A stretch of DNA of 64,000 nt from Rhodovulum sulfidophilum DSM 1374 (GCF_001633165.1 NZ_CP015418.1:3348001-3412000); one strand, 5' to 3'; counted from the stretch's first letter, positions 17,150-25,816 are shown. Made by a program: numbers and translations. The notes: a model not told the origin generated them from the sequence alone.

Positions 17150-17297
17150 CCTTACCGCTTTGTGCAACAAGCCCGCCCGTCGCGAGCCAGGTCATGTCCT
17201 TCTCGACCCAGAGCAGCGGCGATCCCCGCTTGCGCAGCGACGCGTTGTAGCTGAACCAGTTCGTCGTGCGATAGCTGGCGGGAGATGGTTTGCTCAT
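17150..17297 (-). pseudogene. N-terminal fragment of an IS5-family transposase
   Basis: The minus frame starting at 17297 reads MSKPSPASYRTTNWFSYNAS then LRKRGSPLLWVEKDMTWLA, the N-terminus of IS5-family (IS427-like) transposases (YRTTNW-YN-AL-KRGS-W-D--MTW). Homology stops after about 39 residues. GGCTTGTTGCACAAAGC near 17156-17173 resembles an IS5-type end, so the fragment looks cut by another IS junction. The catalytic domain is missing. Confidence 0.7.
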
Positions 17298-17342
17298 GCG
17301 GTCCGTGTAACCACCTGGATTCGCGCAGTAAATCCTCAGACG

Positions 17343-17363
17343 TTAGAACTCTGCAACAACGCC
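17343..17363 (-). mobile_element. IS5-like terminal sequence at the end of tetR
   Basis: Read on the minus strand, GGCGTTGTTGCAGAGTTCTAA matches the general form of IS5-family ends and directly precedes the transposase fragment at 17297. Its last bases are also the last codons and stop of the tetR gene. Confidence 0.5.
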
Positions 17364-17981
17364 GATCCGCGGCAGCATGTGCAGGCAAGCATCGGAAACA
17401 CTCCGCGCAAAGGATGTGCAGTCTTCTGTTTTAGATGCGATGATGTCATCGGTCGCACCATGAACACCTGAATAGATCAACAACGCCACTATTTTCGGTT
17501 GGTTCGGCGCCCAGACACCAGCCAACCTGCCTCCTTCTATGATTTCCAGCAACTGATCCAATATTGCGCTCTTCGCTTGGTTGGCGCGGTCATGATGGTG
17601 GTGAGCCGTGTAAACGATATCGTGTATGCGGTATGTCTTTACATAGGTTTCGATGTTGGCATGAATCCATACGCGAAGCCGTTCCTCCCAATCATCCGGG
17701 GAGCAGCCATCAATAGCCTCCTGTACAGACTTCAAGAAATGTTCTGTGTAGCGTTTCGCCAAAGCCTCCAAAATTTCATTTTTGGATGAAAAGTAATGGT
17801 AGAATGTACCCTTGGCTACGTTGGCGGATTCGACAATTTCGTTTACCGTCGTTGCCTCGACCCCTTGCGACAGAAACAGCTTTTCTGCCGCCGACATCAG
17901 TTCATCCAGCCTAACTTCAGCGGGTTTGGTTCTGGGCGAACCGGAAATTTCGGATGTTCTTTTTTGGGGCTTGTATCTCAT
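17343..17981 (-). CDS. TetR/AcrR-family transcriptional regulator
   Basis: 212 residues from the ATG at 17981 (AAGGGCAT just upstream); a TTG six codons earlier is possible. The N-terminal basic arm (MRYKPQKRTSEISGSPRTKP) leads into a TetR helix-turn-helix: LDELMSAAEKLFLSQGVEATTVNEIVESANVAKGTFYHYFSSK. The ligand domain is full length and has a His run (YTAHHHHDRAN) that could bind metal. The last codons (GVVAEF and stop) lie in an IS5-like end, so the original C-terminus may have been replaced. It is the only regulator in the island and is the natural candidate for the palindromes between the TonB receptor and MFS genes, although it is about 8 kb away. Confidence 0.9.
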   Translation of the reverse strand: MRYKPQKRTSEISGSPRTKPAEVRLDELMSAAEKLFLSQGVEATTVNEIVESANVAKGTFYHYFSSKNEILEALAKRYTEHFLKSVQEAIDGCSPDDWEERLRVWIHANIETYVKTYRIHDIVYTAHHHHDRANQAKSAILDQLLEIIEGGRLAGVWAPNQPKIVALLIYSGVHGATDDIIASKTEDCTSFARSVSDACLHMLPRIGVVAEF

Positions 17982-18375
17982 ATGCCCTTGCTTCTCCAAA
18001 CAGGTAGCCTAACGTTTATCCGTCTCCGTATAGCTCGATAGATAACACTATTTGTTCCTGCAAGTCTCACCTGCATGGCCCGCCCCCTGAAAAGTAGTCC
18101 TCCCTGAAGGAGCCCCCCTGAACAATGTGATCACGCCGCCGCGAGGGCGCGTCTGTGATCATCTGGCCGGGCGGCTTGAGCCCGGATCATGGTGAGCAAC
18201 AGAAGCAAGAGAGCCCTGAGATGGGCGAGGATCTTGCGGATGTTGTGTGTCCACTTAACCTGGACACCTCCGAGAACCATCGAGATTGGCGGGGAAGAGG
18301 CCTGACAGGAGCCTCGTGCGCCCGCTATCGCGGTTTGTTCAGATGGGGGGTGGCGGTTTTCGGCGCTCTTCGGGC
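17982..18375. other. Intergenic stretch between tetR and IS5 remnant
   Basis: No intact gene. The first ~70 bases are AT-rich and should hold the tetR promoter; none of the GACCGACGGTCGGT palindromes occurs here. The rest holds only a possible transposase tail at 18131-18270. Confidence 0.5.
18131..18270 (-). pseudogene. Possible transposase C-terminal remnant
   Basis: The minus frame ending at the TGA at 18131 reads VQVKWTHNIRKILAHLRAL followed by a Leu-rich stretch and a short basic tail. It looks like the last ~45 residues of a transposase, but I cannot name the family. No start or upstream domain is left. Confidence 0.35.
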
Positions 18376-19522
18376 TCAGGCGGCCGCACTTCGGCTGAGC
18401 AGCCCCCGCAATCGGCCCATGTTGTAGGCCATGTTGGCCAAGGTGATCGTCGCCCAGGCGCGAGCGAAGCCGATGGTGCGCATGAAAAGACCCATCCGAT
18501 CCTTCTGGTGCCCGAAGACATACTCGACCTTCGAGCGGACGGCCGACTTGTGGCCGTTCGCCCTCGACTTCCGTTTCGACATGGGGCGGCCTCGGGGCTT
18601 CTTGCGATGGATCTCGCTCTTCATGCCGTTGGCGGCGAGCCAGGCTTCGTTCTCGGCCGACCTATAGGCGGTATCCGCCCAGCCCCGGCGCCCGGTGTTG
18701 GCCTTCTGGATCAGTCCCTCGCGCAGTCGGGTTCCGTCATGCTGAGCTGCGTCCGTCACGATCTGACGGCGGATGATCCCGTTCTGCCGGTCGATGGAGA
18801 TATGGCTATTGTAGCCGAAGGCCGGGATCGCGAGGTCGACCGGCTTACTGCCGTCCGCACGGACCTTCGCCTTGGAATACTTGACGGTCCAACGCGCATC
18901 CGTGTCCTTCTGCGCCGTCTTCGCAGGCTTGTCCGGCCAGATCTCTTGCGCGGTCCTACCCGCCTTGATGGCCGCCTTCTCACCATCCGAATTGCGCTGG
19001 CGCGGCGCCGCGATGAGGCTGGCATCATTCGCCATTGTGCTCGAACCAATGGCGCATCAATGGCTCATTCTGCCCGGCCCGGGGAATGATCCCCGACTGG
19101 TTGATCGCACGATCGAGGTCCTGCAACAGCTCGTCGAGCGCATCGGCCTTGATCAGCGCCTCGCATTCGCCGGGAAAACAGCGCCCCACGCTGTTTTCCG
19201 ATCCGGCTCATTCCCAGAGCGTGTTCGCATCGGGCACGGTATCGGCGATGCCCAGACCGCAGAACCGCATCCAGCTCAACCGGTCCCGAACCATGCGCTC
19301 GGTCGCATTCAGGCTCAGCAGCACCAGCATCCGGAATTTCAGCACCACGTCCAGCGAGGGGCGGCCGCCTTTCGGGCGACGAGGGCTGCCGGCGGCGCGC
19401 TCCAGGATTGGTCGAAAACGTTCGAAATCCACCGTGGCGCTCAGGGTCTCGGGCGGGTCACCTCTCGCCGAGATCTCCGCCAGCCGGTCATCGACGCTCC
19501 AGAACCCCGCCTGCGTCGCCAT
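18376..19522 (-). pseudogene. IS5-family transposase, disrupted by stop and frameshift
   Basis: Starts at 19522 (GGAGGGG ribosome site) with MATQAGFWSVDDRLAEIS, then KGGRPSLDVVLKFRMLVLLS and DRLSWMRFCGLGIADTVPDA, the N-terminal half of IS5-family transposases. At 19208 an in-frame TGA follows LWE; a palindromic insertion lies just after it. The same frame continues with EALIKADALDELLQDLDRAI to a stop near 19036, and the DDE domain resumes in another frame from about 19035 (ASLIAAPRQRNS, DLAIPAFGYNSHISID, ADTAYRSAENEAWLAANG, HQKDRMGLFMRTIG). The gene is therefore dead as one polypeptide. Terminal repeats were not identified. Confidence 0.85.
19173..19199. repeat. Perfect 11-bp hairpin inside the IS5 pseudogene
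   Basis: GGAAAACAGCG (19173-19183) and CGCTGTTTTCC (19189-19199) are exact inverted copies around a 5-base loop. It sits where a normal IS5 transposase would read directly from LW into the REALIKADALDELL region, so it looks inserted. Confidence 0.8.
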
Positions 19523-19535
19523 GATCCCCTCCACA

Positions 19536-19629
19536 CGACACGACACGACACGACACGACACGACACGACACGACACGACACGACACGACACGACACGACA
19601 CGACACGACACGACACGACACGACACGAC
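19536..19629. repeat. (CGACA)n pentanucleotide microsatellite
   Basis: 94 bases of uninterrupted CGACA, nearly 19 copies, only 14 bases upstream of the IS5 transposase start (minus strand) and about 90 bases upstream of the IS481 fragment start (plus strand). Five-base units are out of step with codons, so a change of copy number shifts any frame reading through. Confidence 0.97.
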
Positions 19630-19718
19630 CAGTGAAACATGCTGTCCACTCAGCCGCAAGAGGTCTTCGGAGATGTCCATCTTCTTTCCATGCTATTTTG
19701 GAAAAGGAGGACCCAGCC

Positions 19719-20081
19719 ATGGATGGAACACCGAAAGCGACGAAACTCAGGGCTCGTGACGCGAAGACGAAGGTCGCGCAGAGCCGCATGAGTGTGCTGG
19801 AACTGGCCAAGGAGCTCGGCAACGTCGCCGAAGCTTGTCGGCAGCGCGGCATGGACCGGACCAGCTTCTACGAGTGGAAACGCCGGTTTCATACCCACGG
19901 CTTCGAGGGACTGAAGGATCTTCCGCCGATCCACAAGACCCACCCGCAAACGACCCCGCCCGAGACAGTCGAGCGGATCAAGGCGCTGTCGTTCGAGCAT
20001 CCGGCCGATGGCTGCAACCGCTTTGAGGCGATGCTGGCGCTCGAGGGCGTGCGGGTCTCTCCGATCCTCCGTATCCTAAAC
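19719..20081 (+). pseudogene. IS481-family transposase, N-terminal fragment
   Basis: Starts with ATG after AAAGGAGG. Residues 1-116 contain the helix-turn-helix of IS481-type transposases (VLELAKELGNVAEACRQRGM then DRTSFYEWKRRFHTHGFEGL) and the HPADGCNRFEAMLALEGVRVS segment before the DDE domain. Homology ends at about 20081 and the frame closes at 20150 in unrelated sequence, so the whole catalytic core is lost. Confidence 0.82.
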
Positions 20082-20123
20082 TCTACGGTGGGCCAAATCA
20101 GTGGGGGAGGCCCAAGCTTGGAA

Positions 20124-20290
20124 TTTGTCCAGCACGATGATCAAGACTGAGATGCCGGAGCCGTAAAAGAGATTTTCAAGGAGGCCGGTGATCACTTTGA
20201 TATAGCCACGCTTGAGAATTTTCTCCCGCAGATCAGCCTTCTTCTTGCCGCGGATGAGCACCCCGCGGGACGGGATCACCGTGCCAGAGC
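20124..20290 (-). pseudogene. Fragment of a type I restriction-modification methyltransferase (HsdM)
   Basis: The minus frame reads IPSRGVLIRGKKKADLREKI then LKRGYIKVITGLLENLFYGS and VLIIVLDK, matching the post-NPPF region of HsdM N6-adenine methyltransferases (P-GVLFRG--E--IR--L-E---EAVI-LP-NLFYGTGIP--I-VL-K). Only about 50 residues remain, with no start, catalytic NPPF or target domain. It abuts the IS481 fragment on one side and a perfect palindrome on the other. Confidence 0.75.
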
Positions 20291-20298
20291 CGGTGGCC

Positions 20299-20329
20299 TA
20301 CCATCTTGGCGCGTAGCGCCAAGATGGTA
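20299..20329. repeat. Perfect 14-bp palindrome with 3-base loop
   Basis: TACCATCTTGGCGC (20299-20312), loop GTA, then GCGCCAAGATGGTA (20316-20329). No T-tract follows, so a simple terminator is unlikely. It marks the boundary between the hsdM fragment and the siderophore operon's downstream flank. Confidence 0.9.
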
Positions 20330-20504
20330 CATGGCTCATGAGCACCGTGTTAGGCGGGGTCAGATGCAACGCTTACAGCCCATCCATAACAGTGCGGAAC
20401 TTGCATGTACGGCGATCGCTAGGGAGCAGAGCAGGAACACCCTACCGAACCGTCCGCGCGCCTGGATGCCGGGCATGGTCAGAAGGATAAGTCGGCTGGG
20501 CAAC
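20330..20504. other. Downstream flank of the siderophore operon
   Basis: 175 bases between the palindrome and the ATPase stop codon. No gene or clear terminator seen; a frame on the plus strand that crosses it runs antisense through the ABC genes and is not credible. Confidence 0.4.
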
Positions 20505-21305
20505 TCAGTCATGCTCCTCGCCAAGCGGATTTCTGATCGAGCGCTCCACGATCAGGAATGGATGCCCTTGCGACGACGTCTCCATGCGCGCCTCGACGCC
20601 ATAGACCTTCCCCAACAGGGGGGGAGTCAGAACGTCGACGGGCGAACCATTGGCCTCCACCTGTCTGTCGTGAAGGACGACAGCACAATCGGCAAAGCGC
20701 AAGGCATGGTTCACATCGTGGATTGCGACCACCACGCACATGCACCATTCCCGAGCCAATCGGCGCAGCAGATCCAGCACCTCGAACTGGTTTTGCAGAT
20801 CCAGTGCGCTTGTCGGCTCGTCCAGCAGCAACACGCGCGGTTCGCGAATAAGAGCCTGCGCAATGGACACCAACTGGCGCTGTCCGCCGCTGAGGGCGGC
20901 AAGCTCGCGGTCAGAAAGGCTGTTGATGCCGAGAGTATCGAGCATATGCGTGACGACATCCAGCTCCTCGTCATCGACCGACCAGCCCCCGCCCTGCTTG
21001 TTCGCCAGAAGCACCGCCTCGAACACGCGCAAGGACGAGCCCATCGAGATGTCCTGGGGGACATGGGCGGGGCGGTTGCGGTGATAGGCGGGCCAGGATT
21101 CGACAGGCTGGCCCGCGATCTCGACACGACCGGGGCCTTTCAGCTCGCCCGCGATCCGGCGCAACAGGGTCGATTTGCCCGCGGCATTGGAGCCAAGCAA
21201 TGCGGTGACGCTTCCGCTCTCCAGGGGACCGAAGCTGATGTCCTGCAGGATCGGCCGTTTGCCGAAGGAGACCGAGACTTCCGACAGATTGAGGAGACCC
21301 GTCAT
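20505..21305 (-). CDS. Iron-siderophore ABC transporter, ATP-binding protein
   Basis: 266 residues. Walker A LLGSNAAGKSTLLR at about 36-49, Q-loop HVPQDIS, signature LSGGQRQLVSIAQAL, Walker B VLLLDEPTSALD, and the switch His in VVVAIHDVNHA, all in the FecE/FhuC-like arrangement. It powers import of ferric siderophore through the FecCD-type permease. The start (ATGACGGGTCTC) overlaps the permease stop by 4 bases. Last gene of the operon receptor - binding protein - permease - ATPase. Confidence 0.93.
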   Translation of the reverse strand: MTGLLNLSEVSVSFGKRPILQDISFGPLESGSVTALLGSNAAGKSTLLRRIAGELKGPGRVEIAGQPVESWPAYHRNRPAHVPQDISMGSSLRVFEAVLLANKQGGGWSVDDEELDVVTHMLDTLGINSLSDRELAALSGGQRQLVSIAQALIREPRVLLLDEPTSALDLQNQFEVLDLLRRLAREWCMCVVVAIHDVNHALRFADCAVVLHDRQVEANGSPVDVLTPPLLGKVYGVEARMETSSQGHPFLIVERSIRNPLGEEHD

Positions 21306-22369
21306 CGCTTCGCCCTCATTATCAAGGTGAAGAACAGCGGCACCCCAACCAGGGACGTGACGATGCCGATCGGAAGCGTCTGGCCGGCAATGAGCGACTT
21401 GCTCAGGACTGACGCGGCCGACAGCATCAACGCACCGCATAATGCGGAGGTCGGCAGCAGGAAACGCTGATCCTCGCCGACCAGCATGCGGGCGATATGG
21501 GGCGCGACCAGCCCGACGAAACCGATGGTGCCGACAAAGGAGACGCAAACAGAGGCCAGAAGGCTCCCGAGCAGAATGCCCCGCAGTCGCAACCGGGCAA
21601 CCGGGACGCCAAGGCTGGTTGCGCGGGACTCGCCGAGGCGCAGCGCAGTCAGCGCCCAGGCCTGTTTGGCGAAGGCAAGCGAGACAAGCGCAAGAGTGAT
21701 GCTCATTATGCCCAGCTTGAGCCAGTTGGCGCGCGACAGGCTTCCCATCGTCCAGAACACGACAGCGGAAAGCGCCTGATCGGGCGCGACATACTGCAAT
21801 GCCTGGAGCAGCGCGGTAAACGTGAAGACCAGGGTCGTTCCGAGCAGCACGATCATTTCCGTCGTGATGCCGCGCTTCTGGCTGAGCCGGTGAATGAACA
21901 AGGCCGCGCCCATGGAGATCAGGAAAGCATTGGCCGGCACGGCGAAGGCGACGGCCGAAGCCGGCAACAGACTTACTCCGAGGATCAGGCCGAGAGCCGC
22001 GCCAAAGCTCGCTGCCGCCGACAACCCAAGCGTGAAGGGGCTTGCGAGCGGGTTGCCCAAAACCGTCTGCATCTGCACCCCGGCGACCGCGAGGCTGGCG
22101 CCGACGACCAGGGCCGCCAGCGCGACCGGCAGGCGTATGTCCCAAAGGATGACGCGAACGGACAGCGGAGCGTCCGTATCCCAGAGCGCGGACAGGACTT
22201 CGAGGGAACTATAATGCGCCTGACCGATCGAGAGGTCGATCAGGAAGCAGATGACGGTCAGCAGCCCGATGCCCGTCAGCAGGGTCAGCCGCCGTCTGGT
22301 AAGCCGGAGGTATAGATTTCGGCTTTGCAGGGGCGATACGGGCGGAGTTTCCACGAGAGGTTCCGTCAC
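21302..22369 (-). CDS. FecCD-family iron-siderophore ABC permease
   Basis: 355 residues with about ten TM segments. Family motifs: RLPVALAALVVGASLAVAGVQMQ, NPLASPFTLGLSAAASFGA, WTMGSLSRANW, and the ATPase-coupling loop in FVGTIGFVGLVAPHIARMLVG. It moves iron-siderophore from the periplasmic binding protein into the cytoplasm, and a single permease gene suggests a homodimer. Both ends overlap the neighbouring genes by 4 bases, so the three ABC genes are made together. Confidence 0.94.
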   Translation of the reverse strand: MTEPLVETPPVSPLQSRNLYLRLTRRRLTLLTGIGLLTVICFLIDLSIGQAHYSSLEVLSALWDTDAPLSVRVILWDIRLPVALAALVVGASLAVAGVQMQTVLGNPLASPFTLGLSAAASFGAALGLILGVSLLPASAVAFAVPANAFLISMGAALFIHRLSQKRGITTEMIVLLGTTLVFTFTALLQALQYVAPDQALSAVVFWTMGSLSRANWLKLGIMSITLALVSLAFAKQAWALTALRLGESRATSLGVPVARLRLRGILLGSLLASVCVSFVGTIGFVGLVAPHIARMLVGEDQRFLLPTSALCGALMLSAASVLSKSLIAGQTLPIGIVTSLVGVPLFFTLIMRAKR

Positions 22370-23538
22370 GATGCGCCCCCCTCCAGGCTAAGCCAGTAGC
22401 CTGATTCATAAGGCACCGGAAGGAACCGGGCATGCAGCTCGCGAAACGTGTCCTCGGGATCGAGTGCGGCGAAAACTTCCGGGTGAAGCCATTTCGCGAC
22501 GCGCTGCAGCGCAATGAAATAATAGGGGTTGTCGTAGAACGGATGCCAGATCGCATGAACCCGCCCTGCAGTCACCGCCCGCAACGAGCGATAGGCCGGC
22601 CGCTGCATCAAGCGGTGCAGGCGGCTCTGTCCTTCGACGGGATCGGCGCCCGGTCCGAGATTGACCCAATCCCCGGCCGGAGAATAGAGGGACCAGTTTG
22701 CTCCCGTAACCAGAACGACGTCGGGATCGGACTCGATAACCTGCTCGGGGTGCAGGGTGCCGAAAGACCCGTGCAGAAAATGTGCGCCAAGGTTGTCCCC
22801 GCCGGCCGCCCTGATCAGCTCGCCGAAATTGCCGTCGCCATAGGTGAGGCAGCAGTCGTCATACATTCCTGCCGCGCGCTCGACCATCACACGCGGCCGT
22901 GACCGAACCTTCGCCAGCGGCTCGATGACCCGGTCGATCTGCTCCTGACGAAATTGCAGGAAGCGGGCCGCGCGATCCTGCCGCTCGAGCAACTCGCCCA
23001 GGATCTGGATACTGCGGGTCGTGTTCTCGAACATCCTGGTGCGAAAATCGACAAACAGCACGGGAATCCCGACATGCGCCAATCTTGCCATCAAGCCCGA
23101 GGCAAGGGCGGCATGTTTCGAACTCAGATTCATCACCACGACATCGGGTTCGAGCGAGATCGCCAGTTCGGCACCGATCGACTCCAGCGTTCCGCTGGAG
23201 AAGGAGGGGATCCGGTCGATATCGGGAAACCTGCGCAGATAGGCATTGTAGCCGTCCAGATCGGCGGCCCGGAAATTGTTTCCCCAGCCGACCACATTGG
23301 CGAAGGGGTTTTCGGGTTGCAGCACCGCCATCACATAAGCGAGCGGACCATTGCCAAGAAGCAGCCGCCTTATCGGTCTTGTGATGGCGACCGTCCGACC
23401 ATCGATGTCAGTGATGGAGACGGACGAGCCGCGCTGTCGGTCGGATCGGGCGGCGCGGGGCGCGGAACCGAGGCACAAGGCCGCGATTGCCAGACCGCCC
23501 CGCACCATGTTTCGGCGCGAAAGATAGCTTTCTTGCAT
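22366..23538 (-). CDS. Iron-siderophore ABC transporter, periplasmic binding protein
   Basis: 390 residues. A twin-arginine signal (SRRNMVRGGLAIAALCLGSA, Arg at 8-9) suggests folded export by Tat. The mature part is a class III binding protein: ITDIDGRTVAITRPIRRLLLG near the start, EPDVVVMNLSSK, PVLFVDFRT, and the C-terminal lobe ending PYESGYWLSLEGG. The ATG at 23538 was chosen because the Tat motif follows at once; an open frame of 40 codons before it is not conserved and overlaps the receptor gene. It sits between receptor and permease genes. Confidence 0.88.
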   Translation of the reverse strand: MQESYLSRRNMVRGGLAIAALCLGSAPRAARSDRQRGSSVSITDIDGRTVAITRPIRRLLLGNGPLAYVMAVLQPENPFANVVGWGNNFRAADLDGYNAYLRRFPDIDRIPSFSSGTLESIGAELAISLEPDVVVMNLSSKHAALASGLMARLAHVGIPVLFVDFRTRMFENTTRSIQILGELLERQDRAARFLQFRQEQIDRVIEPLAKVRSRPRVMVERAAGMYDDCCLTYGDGNFGELIRAAGGDNLGAHFLHGSFGTLHPEQVIESDPDVVLVTGANWSLYSPAGDWVNLGPGADPVEGQSRLHRLMQRPAYRSLRAVTAGRVHAIWHPFYDNPYYFIALQRVAKWLHPEVFAALDPEDTFRELHARFLPVPYESGYWLSLEGGAS

Positions 23539-23542
23539 GAGG

Positions 23543-25774
23543 TTACCAGCGATAGGAAAGCGATGCGGAAACGGTTCTCCGTTCGCCGGCGAAGCAATAG
23601 AGTTGCGACGTGCAGCTTGAAACGTAGTCCTTGTCGAACAAGTTGCCGATATTGACATTGAGCAGGGCGCCGGAGAATTTGGGCGACACCTGAGCGAAAT
23701 CGTAGCTCAACCCCAAATCGACGAGCGTTTCGGCGGGAACTTTGAAGCTGTTGGTCGGATCTCCGAAGGTCGAGCCCTGATAACGCACCCCGCCGCCGAT
23801 CTTGAGACCCGCCAAAGCTCCTTCGTTGAAGCGATAATCGACCCAGGCGGAGGCGCTGTGCTTGGGAACCTGCGTCAGGGAGTTCCCCTCATGACGGGTA
23901 TCCTCGAGGATTTCATTGTCCAGATAGGTATATCCCGCAATGACATTGATGTTCGGCGTGACCTCCATCGCTGCCTGCAGGTCGATGCCGCGCGTGCGAA
24001 CCTCGCCGGTTTGCGTATTGAACCCCAGATGCAGCGCATCGGCTGTCTTGACGTTGGTCTGCTTGAGCTCGAAGATCGCCGCACTCAGCAGCATGTTCGA
24101 GCCTTCCGGACTGTATTTGATGCCGATCTCGGTTTGCTTCGTCTCGACCGGCTTGAAGGGGTTTCCCTTCCAGTCGTTTTCAAGAAGCGGATCGTATGCG
24201 GTGGAATAGCTTACATAGGGTGCCAGGCCGCTGTCGAATTGATAGCTCAGGCCGATCCGCCTGCTCCAGGCGCTATCGTCATAATTCGTGACGCGCGAGG
24301 TCAGCGAGTAGCTCCACGTCTCGTCGTCGCTGGTGAACCAGTCGCGACGTCCCCCAAGCGTCAACAGCCAATTGTCCCAGGAGATCTGGTCCTGCAGGTA
24401 TATGCCGCCGCGGTTGAAATCGCGATCGACTTTCCATGGTGCGGCGCGGCTGGCCGAGAAATCGGGGATCTTGCCCGGGTTGTGGTCGTCTGAATAGGGA
24501 TCGAAAAGGATGGGCCCGTCAGTATACAGCTCGTTTTTGATGGTTCCGAACGAGTAGTCAAAACCGACCAGCGCCTTGTGTTGCGTAGGGCCAATATCAA
24601 ATTCGCCGCTGAGGAAATTGTCAGTGGAGAATGTGGTGGATTCGGCGGGGGCGTCTTCGTAATAGCCTTTCAGGAAGGGAACGCCGCCGACGTCCGAAAA
24701 ACCATATACGGTGCTGCGCTTGAGGTTGGAATCGACATGCATGTAGCGTGAGTTGGATGTGAATTTCCAACCGTTATCGAACTCGTGTTCGAAGAACGAA
24801 CTGACCGAGGTCTGCTTTCGCGTGGAATCGGCGAAATTCATGTCGTTGTAATTTCGGCGCCTCTTGATTTCGCGATATGGGCTGTTGTTCAATCCCAGAA
24901 GAACGGCTGGCAGGCTGATATAGTCGGGTATCTCGGGCTCGTAGGAATAGGTGCCCATGACCGTCCACGATGTTTTGTCGTCGGGACGCCAGGTCAGGGC
25001 AGGGGCAAGATACAGGCGGCGGTGTTTCGTGTCGTCGATTTGCCCATTCGTATCGAGGCCGCTCGCCGTGAAACGAAACAGAAGAGTTCGGTCTTCGTTC
25101 AGCGGGCCGGTTGTATCAATTCCGATATGCTTGCGCGCGAAATTGCCGAACTGAAGGCTCACTTCATGCGATGCTTCGTCCTGCGGTCGTCGGCTGACCT
25201 GATTGACAATGCCGCCACCCGTTCCCTGACCGTACAATACGGATGACGGTCCGCGAAGCACCTCCACGCTGTCGAGGGTGAAGGGGTCGACCTGGGGCAA
25301 CCAGCTGCCGGAGTTGCTGATGATCCTCAACCCATCAAGGTAATAGTCGGCCTTGATCCCGCGAATGCGGGTGATGTCGACATAGCTGCCGAACGCGCCG
25401 AAAGCCTCGCTCGTCGCCCCGGCCGTGTAGCGCAACGCGGAACTGGTGTTGGCGGGGTTCTGGGTATCCATCTGGTCGCGCGTGATGACCGATACCGATT
25501 GCGGCGTTTCGAGGATCGACGCATCGGCCTTCATCCCCACGCGAGAGGTCTTCGCAACGACGCCGGCATCGCCGTCTTGTACGTCGATGACGATCGGCTC
25601 GAGCGTGAAGGCCTTCAGATCCGATGCGTTGCCGTCCTTGCGAGGCTTCGTCTCTTGGGAGAGCGCAGGAGTGGCAAGCAACAGGCACAGCACAGACGTG
25701 CCCAGATAGTAGTTTATTGCCGGTCGCGGGGGGCGGGATGTGCCGGAAGGCACGCTTTGATCGTAGCTCGCCAT
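23543..25774 (-). CDS. TonB-dependent siderophore receptor
   Basis: 743 residues. An N-terminal extension of ~20 polar residues precedes the signal peptide (INYYLGTSVLCLLLATPALSQ). The plug domain starts near residue 60 (ILETPQSVSVITRDQMD), with the siderophore-receptor motifs VDITRIRGIKADYYLDGLRI and EVLRGPSSVLYGQGTGGGIVN. The 22-strand barrel ends in SASLSYRW with a C-terminal aromatic. It imports ferric siderophores with TonB energy. The ATG at 25774 fits a promoter whose -10 is at 25817-25822; the two upstream ATGs lie before that promoter. Base composition is lower in GC than the core. The ligand is unknown. Confidence 0.93.
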   Translation of the reverse strand: MASYDQSVPSGTSRPPRPAINYYLGTSVLCLLLATPALSQETKPRKDGNASDLKAFTLEPIVIDVQDGDAGVVAKTSRVGMKADASILETPQSVSVITRDQMDTQNPANTSSALRYTAGATSEAFGAFGSYVDITRIRGIKADYYLDGLRIISNSGSWLPQVDPFTLDSVEVLRGPSSVLYGQGTGGGIVNQVSRRPQDEASHEVSLQFGNFARKHIGIDTTGPLNEDRTLLFRFTASGLDTNGQIDDTKHRRLYLAPALTWRPDDKTSWTVMGTYSYEPEIPDYISLPAVLLGLNNSPYREIKRRRNYNDMNFADSTRKQTSVSSFFEHEFDNGWKFTSNSRYMHVDSNLKRSTVYGFSDVGGVPFLKGYYEDAPAESTTFSTDNFLSGEFDIGPTQHKALVGFDYSFGTIKNELYTDGPILFDPYSDDHNPGKIPDFSASRAAPWKVDRDFNRGGIYLQDQISWDNWLLTLGGRRDWFTSDDETWSYSLTSRVTNYDDSAWSRRIGLSYQFDSGLAPYVSYSTAYDPLLENDWKGNPFKPVETKQTEIGIKYSPEGSNMLLSAAIFELKQTNVKTADALHLGFNTQTGEVRTRGIDLQAAMEVTPNINVIAGYTYLDNEILEDTRHEGNSLTQVPKHSASAWVDYRFNEGALAGLKIGGGVRYQGSTFGDPTNSFKVPAETLVDLGLSYDFAQVSPKFSGALLNVNIGNLFDKDYVSSCTSQLYCFAGERRTVSASLSYRW

Positions 25775-25816
25775 GGAATCGGTCCAAGATAAGTTGACTT
25801 TTTTGCTCAGGTTGTG

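Noticed and set aside
19035..20150. Plus-strand frame translating the CGACA array into RHDTT repeats and running into the IS481 fragment
   Set aside because: The repeat peptide is a by-product of the microsatellite. The real IS481 start is the ATG at 19719 with its own ribosome site.
20331..21470. Plus-strand frame antisense to the siderophore ATPase
   Set aside because: Overlaps a textbook ABC ATPase with every motif intact; the plus-strand product has no domain.
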